Below are positions 6,019 to 9,786 of a stretch of 9,786 bases of DNA, one piece after another. Position 1 is the first letter of the stretch. The number at the start of each line of letters is the position of its first letter. Made by a program: the position numbers and the translations under genes. The notes under the pieces are model-generated. The model saw only the letters and a program-made list of their open reading frames with translations. It did not search any database and was not told where the DNA came from. Origin of the DNA: an uncultured Lachnospiraceae bacterium (lineage in GTDB: Bacteria > Bacillota > Clostridia > Lachnospirales > Lachnospiraceae); contig CAUCWU010000063.1 of the NCBI GenBank assembly GCA_958446555.1, positions 1 through 9,786 on the forward strand. The letters are read 5' to 3'.

Positions 6019-6531
6019 ATGTCCAATTTACAGTCATTCTTTACAGACTGTCTTAACGAAACGCTCATCCGTGTCATTTTAAGCAACCCTTCGACAAAGG
6101 ATGATGTCATTAAAATTTGCGCCCGCCCGATCAAAAAAGGCGCCACGCTTCTTTTTCAGATAGAGGAATACACAAAGACACAAGTCTTCCACAAAAATTT
6201 ATCAAAGGAAGAGGCAACTGCCTATCTGACCGAAAAGTTGTCAATTTCAACCGGCAAGCCAGCTTCCTTTCGAAATGCCGTTGTCGAGACACAAAGCTTT
6301 TCAGCCAATGTCCTTGTCAGCAAAAAAGGCACAGTAACGATCAAGAAAAAAATGCTTTCCGCATCAGAAAGTAAGCCAAAAATTTCGCTTGATCACAATC
6401 GCAAGAAGAAATACATCCTCGAGGAAGGAATTCCTGTGCCATTTTTAGTTGACCTTGGTGTCATGACCGAAAGCGGTGCAATTGTTCACGCCCCACTACG
6501 ACAAATTCCGCCAAATCAATCGTTTTCTTGA
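6019..6531 (+). CDS. N-terminal part of the split methyltransferase
   Basis: This is a 170-residue reading frame as given. Residues 1-158 are the genuine N-terminal domain: a mixed alpha/beta region with a Lys-rich stretch (KKGTVTIKKKML) and the conserved linker KKKYILEEGIPVPFLVDLGVM. The last 12 residues (PLRQIPPNQSFS) are read out of frame after the extra C. The basic domain precedes the catalytic domain and may bind nucleic acid (inference). Alone it lacks the SAM site. Confidence 0.6.
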   Translation: MSNLQSFFTDCLNETLIRVILSNPSTKDDVIKICARPIKKGATLLFQIEEYTKTQVFHKNLSKEEATAYLTEKLSISTGKPASFRNAVVETQSFSANVLVSKKGTVTIKKKMLSASESKPKISLDHNRKKKYILEEGIPVPFLVDLGVMTESGAIVHAPLRQIPPNQSFS

Positions 6532-7183
6532 GTACATCGAAGATATTTTGCCAGCGCTTCCAAAGGATCACGAGCTTCGCATTCTGGACTTTGGCTGTGG
6601 AAAATCCTACCTGACCTTTGCAATCTACTACTATCTAAAAGTCTTAAAAGGATACCCAGTGCGCATCACTGGACTCGATTTAAAGGAGGATGTCATCCAC
6701 CATTGCAATGAGCTTGCTGTCCGCTACGGCTATGACAAGCTTGAATTTTTGTGCGGTGATATCGCCTACTATGACGGTTGCAATCAGGTCGATATGGTCG
6801 TCACCCTTCACGCCTGCGATACGGCAACCGACTATGCACTGGCAAAGGCAGTCGGCTGGGGTGCAAAGGTCATCCTCTCCGTTCCTTGCTGCCAGCACGA
6901 GCTAAACAAGCAAATGAAAAATGAACTTCTCTCACCAATTCTTCATTACGGCATTCTAAAAGAGCGAATGGCCGCGCTGATGACAGACGGTCTTCGTGCC
7001 GAATTGCTTGAAGCAAAAGGCTATCACACACAGATCCTCGAATTTATTGATATGGCACACACGCCAAAGAATTTGTTGATTCGTGCCGTCTACAATGGTC
7101 ACTGCGCCGACAACCAGGCGAAGATCGAGGAACTGCTTTCCGTCTTCGAAATCAAGCCAACCTTGTATCGTCTGTTAGGATGA
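6476..7183 (+). CDS. Catalytic part of the split SAM-dependent methyltransferase
   Basis: This is the class I Rossmann-fold methyltransferase domain. Motif I is ILDFGCGKSYLTF, the acidic end of beta-2 is GLDLKED, motif III is LCGDI, then VVTLHACDTATDYAL and a catalytic-type loop SVPCCQHEL with paired cysteines. The C-terminus ends near FEIKPTLYRLLG. The open frame starts at a GTG at 6476, but the first six codons overlap the upstream frame and are not the natural sequence; genuine residues begin at HYDKFRQ. No ribosome binding site precedes the GTG, so independent translation is doubtful. Confidence 0.65.
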   Translation: MQLFTPHYDKFRQINRFLEYIEDILPALPKDHELRILDFGCGKSYLTFAIYYYLKVLKGYPVRITGLDLKEDVIHHCNELAVRYGYDKLEFLCGDIAYYDGCNQVDMVVTLHACDTATDYALAKAVGWGAKVILSVPCCQHELNKQMKNELLSPILHYGILKERMAALMTDGLRAELLEAKGYHTQILEFIDMAHTPKNLLIRAVYNGHCADNQAKIEELLSVFEIKPTLYRLLG

Positions 7184-7186
7184 AAG

Positions 7187-7227
7187 AAAGCCATTCTCCG
7201 GGGACACCCCCGGAGAGTGGCTTTTTT
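7187..7227 (+). terminator. Strong rho-independent terminator, shared by convergent genes
   Basis: A 17-base-pair stem (7187-7203 with 7208-7224, one G-U pair, GC-rich centre CTCCGGGG/CCCCGGAG) closes on an ACAC loop and runs into six T (7222-7227). It starts four bases after the methyltransferase stop. On the minus strand it lies 28 bases after the valS stop and is followed by TTTCTTTC, so it can probably end both transcripts. Confidence 0.93.
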
Positions 7228-7251
7228 GTTATTCCAACTTTTCTTGTTTCA

Positions 7252-9786
7252 TTACTTTCTAAGAGCAGCCAATCTTTCCTTTACCTGCTTCATCGTTGCC
7301 TCGTACTTTTCAAGCTTTGCCTTCTCCTCAGCAATCTTTTCTGCCGGTGCCTTACTGATGAAACGCTCATTGGAAAGCATTCCGTTGGAACGCTTTAACT
7401 CACCCTCAAGCTTCTTTTCTTCCTTCTCCAGACGCTCGATCTCCTTTGCGATATCAACCAGCTCTGCAAATGGCATATACATGGTTGCGCGCGCAGTTAC
7501 TGCTGATACGGCATCCTCTGCAATACCAGTCTTATCAGACTGAATCAAAACTTCGTTTGCATAACCCAGTGTTGCAAAGAAAATCTTGTTGTGCTCGAAG
7601 ATTTCTCTTACCTTTGCATCCTCAGACACAACATAAACAGTTGCCTTCTTGCTCGGCGGTACGTTCATAGAGGTACGAACGGTACGGATTGCACGAACAG
7701 CATCCTTCATCATCTCAACTGCTTCCTCTTCCTCAGTAAAGTTCCATTCTGGCTTGCTTACCGGCCATGAAGATACCATGATGCTCTCTTCCTCATCCTG
7801 CAGGTTGCAGAAGATTTCCTCTGTAACGAACGGAATGAATGGATGTAACAACTTTAAGGACTGAATCAGAACGGTCTTTAAGGTCCAGATTGCTGCTGCC
7901 TGAGACTTGTTTCCATCGTCCCACAGACGAGGCTTTACCATCTCGATGTACCAGTCACAGAACTCTTCCCATACGAAATCATATACCTTCTGAAGAGCAA
8001 TACCCATCTCATAACGATCAAGATTTTCGGTTACTTCCTCGATCAGACTATTGCACTTGGTTAAGATCCACTTATCTGCCATTGTCAAATCTTCCAATGT
8101 AACATTGTCAATGGATGCTTTTTCCATGTTCATCATGATGAAACGAGATGCATTCCAGATCTTATTGGCAAAGTTTCTGGATGCCTCTACACGCTCATAG
8201 TAGAAACGCATATCGTTACCCGGTGCATTTCCAGTCATCAGTGTCATACGAAGTGCATCGGCACCGTACTGATCAATTACCTCAAGCGGATCGATTCCGT
8301 TTCCAAGAGACTTACTCATCTTGCGGCCCTGAGAATCTCTTACCAGACCGTGGAACAGTACCGTATGGAATGGTGCCTCTCCTGTCTGCTCATATCCGGA
8401 GAAGATCATACGGATTACCCAGAAGAAGATAATGTCATAACCTGTTACCAAAACATCTGTCGGATAGAAGTAATCTAATTCCTCAGTATGATTTGGCCAG
8501 CCAAGTGTTGAGAATGGCCACAATGCAGAAGAGAACCAAGTATCCAGTGTATCTGGATCCTGTGTCATATGAGTGCAACCGCACTTTGGACAGCACTTCG
8601 GCTCTTCCTTTGATACAACCATCTCACCGCACTCATCGCAGTAATAAGCTGGGACTCTGTGTCCCCACCAGAGCTGTCTGGAAATACACCAGTCGCGGAT
8701 ATTGTCTGTCCAGTTAAAATAGGTCTTATCCATTCTCTCTGGAAGTAAACGAATCTTTCCAGTCTTAACAGCCTCTACTGCTGGCTTGATCATCTCATCC
8801 ATCTTGACAAACCACTGCTGCTTGATCATCGGTTCTACGGTTGTCTTACAACGATCATGGGTTCCAACTGCGTGAACATGCGGAACAACCTTTACCAAAA
8901 GACCCATCTTCTCAAGCTCTGCTACGATTGCCTTTCTCGCCTCATAGCTATCCATTCCCTTGAACTTACCACCGTTTGCATTGATGGTTCCATCATCGTT
9001 CAAAATATTGATCTCTGGAAGATTATGACGCTTTCCAACCTCGAAGTCGTTCGGATCATGCGCTGGTGTAATTTTTACACAACCAGTTCCAAATTCCTTG
9101 TCTACATATGGATCTGCGATAACCGGAATCTCCTTATTTACGATTGGAAGCAGTAACATCTTTCCAACGATATCCTGATAGCGCTCGTCACTTGGGTTTA
9201 CGGCAACTGCAGTATCACCAAGCATGGTCTCCGGACGGGTGGTTGCAATCTCAACAAACTTGCCTTCCTCACCTACGATCGGATACTTGATATGCCAGAA
9301 ATGGCCTTCCTGCTCTACATGCTCAACCTCTGCATCAGAAATAGAGGTCTTGCAGACTGGACACCAGTTTACAATTCTAGAGCCCTTGTAGATCATTCCC
9401 TTGTCATACAGACGAATGAATACCTCTTTCACAGCCTCAGAACAGCCCTCGTCCATTGTGAAACGCTCTCTATCCCAGTCAGCAGAGGAGCCAAGCTTCT
9501 TTAACTGACGAATGATTCTTCCGCCGTACTCATCTCTCCACTCCCATGCATACTTTAAGAATTCGTCTCTTGTTAAGTCCTTCTTCTCGATGCCCTTTGA
9601 CTTCAAATTCTGGATTACCTTTACCTCAGTCGCAATTGCTGCATGGTCGGTTCCCGGCTGCCACAGTGCCTCGTATCCCTGCATTCTCTTATAACGGATC
9701 AAAATATCCTGCATGGTGTTGTCGAGCGCATGTCCCATATGAAGCTGTCCGGTAATATTTGGCGGAGGCATCACGATGGTAAACGG
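7252..9786 (-). CDS. valS: Valine-tRNA ligase (N-terminus outside the window)
   Basis: This cytoplasmic enzyme charges tRNA-Val with valine using ATP and removes mischarged threonine. The window holds 844 residues plus stop; the frame runs open to the right edge (PFTIVMPPPNITG...), so roughly 35-45 N-terminal residues are missing against a usual length near 880. Signature HIGH is HMGH (residues 16-19 of this fragment) and KMSKS is KMSKSLGN at 8322-8299. The CP1 editing domain carries TTRPETMLGDTAVAV and TPAHDPNDFEVGKRH. A Cys4 zinc site is seen in CDECG...CCPKCGC, and DTWFSSALWPF and the valine-type GYDIIFFWVIRM are present. The C-terminal coiled-coil arm (AKEIERLEKEEKKLEGEL...) is complete. 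No frameshift or missing motif was seen. Any T-box leader would be upstream, outside the window. Confidence 0.98.
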   Translation of the reverse strand, partial: PFTIVMPPPNITGQLHMGHALDNTMQDILIRYKRMQGYEALWQPGTDHAAIATEVKVIQNLKSKGIEKKDLTRDEFLKYAWEWRDEYGGRIIRQLKKLGSSADWDRERFTMDEGCSEAVKEVFIRLYDKGMIYKGSRIVNWCPVCKTSISDAEVEHVEQEGHFWHIKYPIVGEEGKFVEIATTRPETMLGDTAVAVNPSDERYQDIVGKMLLLPIVNKEIPVIADPYVDKEFGTGCVKITPAHDPNDFEVGKRHNLPEINILNDDGTINANGGKFKGMDSYEARKAIVAELEKMGLLVKVVPHVHAVGTHDRCKTTVEPMIKQQWFVKMDEMIKPAVEAVKTGKIRLLPERMDKTYFNWTDNIRDWCISRQLWWGHRVPAYYCDECGEMVVSKEEPKCCPKCGCTHMTQDPDTLDTWFSSALWPFSTLGWPNHTEELDYFYPTDVLVTGYDIIFFWVIRMIFSGYEQTGEAPFHTVLFHGLVRDSQGRKMSKSLGNGIDPLEVIDQYGADALRMTLMTGNAPGNDMRFYYERVEASRNFANKIWNASRFIMMNMEKASIDNVTLEDLTMADKWILTKCNSLIEEVTENLDRYEMGIALQKVYDFVWEEFCDWYIEMVKPRLWDDGNKSQAAAIWTLKTVLIQSLKLLHPFIPFVTEEIFCNLQDEEESIMVSSWPVSKPEWNFTEEEEAVEMMKDAVRAIRTVRTSMNVPPSKKATVYVVSEDAKVREIFEHNKIFFATLGYANEVLIQSDKTGIAEDAVSAVTARATMYMPFAELVDIAKEIERLEKEEKKLEGELKRSNGMLSNERFISKAPAEKIAEEKAKLEKYEATMKQVKERLAALRK

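Larger units (their letters stand above)
6019..7183 (+). pseudogene. SAM-dependent methyltransferase gene split by a one-base frameshift
   Basis: Read with one C removed from the CCCC at 6491-6494, the region encodes one 387-residue protein: residues 1-158 in the first frame, then HYDKFRQINRFLEY... in the second. The junction becomes IVHAHYDKFRQ, a smooth continuation of a known Firmicute methyltransferase architecture. The ATG at 6019 has AAGAAGG six bases upstream. As given, the first frame ends at 6531 and the second has no proper ribosome binding site. A weak promoter candidate (TTGATT 5909-5914, TATAAG 5930-5935, spacing 15) overlaps the divergent promoter. The rest of both halves looks undamaged, which argues for a sequencing error or a very recent mutation. 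It ends at a strong terminator and is convergent with valS. The methylated substrate is unknown; the fold suggests RNA or a small molecule. Confidence 0.82.

Noticed and set aside
1..9786. CRISPR array, insertion sequence, prophage, toxin-antitoxin or other mobile or defence system.
   Set aside because: No regularly spaced repeats, transposase, integrase or defence-type protein was seen; gene content is chromosomal core plus a few unknowns.
7252..9786. Plus-strand open frames inside valS.
   Set aside because: They are antisense shadows of a strongly conserved gene and show no ribosome binding sites or recognisable proteins.

Overview
The window comes from an endospore-forming member of the Firmicutes. 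It carries the forespore sigma-F regulatory genes (spoIIAA, spoIIAB, sigF) followed by the start of a spoVA cluster (spoVAA, spoVAB, partial spoVAC). The moderate base composition, GGAGG-type ribosome binding sites and protein style suggest Clostridia, probably a Lachnospiraceae relative. That family-level placement is inference; the spore-former assignment is firm.

Layout. About 1-5.9 kb reads leftward (minus strand). From right to left it holds a promoter, an ATP-grasp ligase gene of unknown substrate (5891-4956), a 45-residue protein gene (4894-4757), a gene for a zinc-ribbon/TPR protein with one membrane segment and an Ala/Asp/Pro/Asn repeat tail (4678-3104), a rho-independent terminator, then spoIIAA-spoIIAB-sigF-spoVAA-spoVAB-spoVAC, cut by the left edge. 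From 6.0 to 7.2 kb a SAM-dependent methyltransferase gene runs rightward and is split in two frames by one extra C. It ends at a strong hairpin terminator shared with the convergent valine-tRNA ligase gene valS (minus), which runs off the right edge without its N-terminus.

How the genes work together. SpoIIAB binds and inhibits sigma-F and phosphorylates SpoIIAA. Unphosphorylated SpoIIAA releases sigma-F in the forespore. The SpoVA proteins act later in the forespore membrane, moving Ca-dipicolinic acid into the spore and out again at germination. The ATP-grasp, 45-residue and TPR genes form a probable second unit upstream of spoIIA; nothing in their sequence proves a sporulation role. valS is housekeeping.

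Main points to check: (1) the methyltransferase frameshift in a CCCC run; (2) a possible second frameshift of the same kind (a four-G run) that would explain the short C-terminus of SpoIIAA; (3) a terminator placed directly against the spoIIAA ribosome binding site, leaving no room for an ordinary promoter; (4) a small conserved-looking protein gene of 45 codons; (5) a long-range inverted repeat between sigF and spoVAA. I did not find a clearly new multi-gene system. No intergenic stretch exceeds 300 bases.
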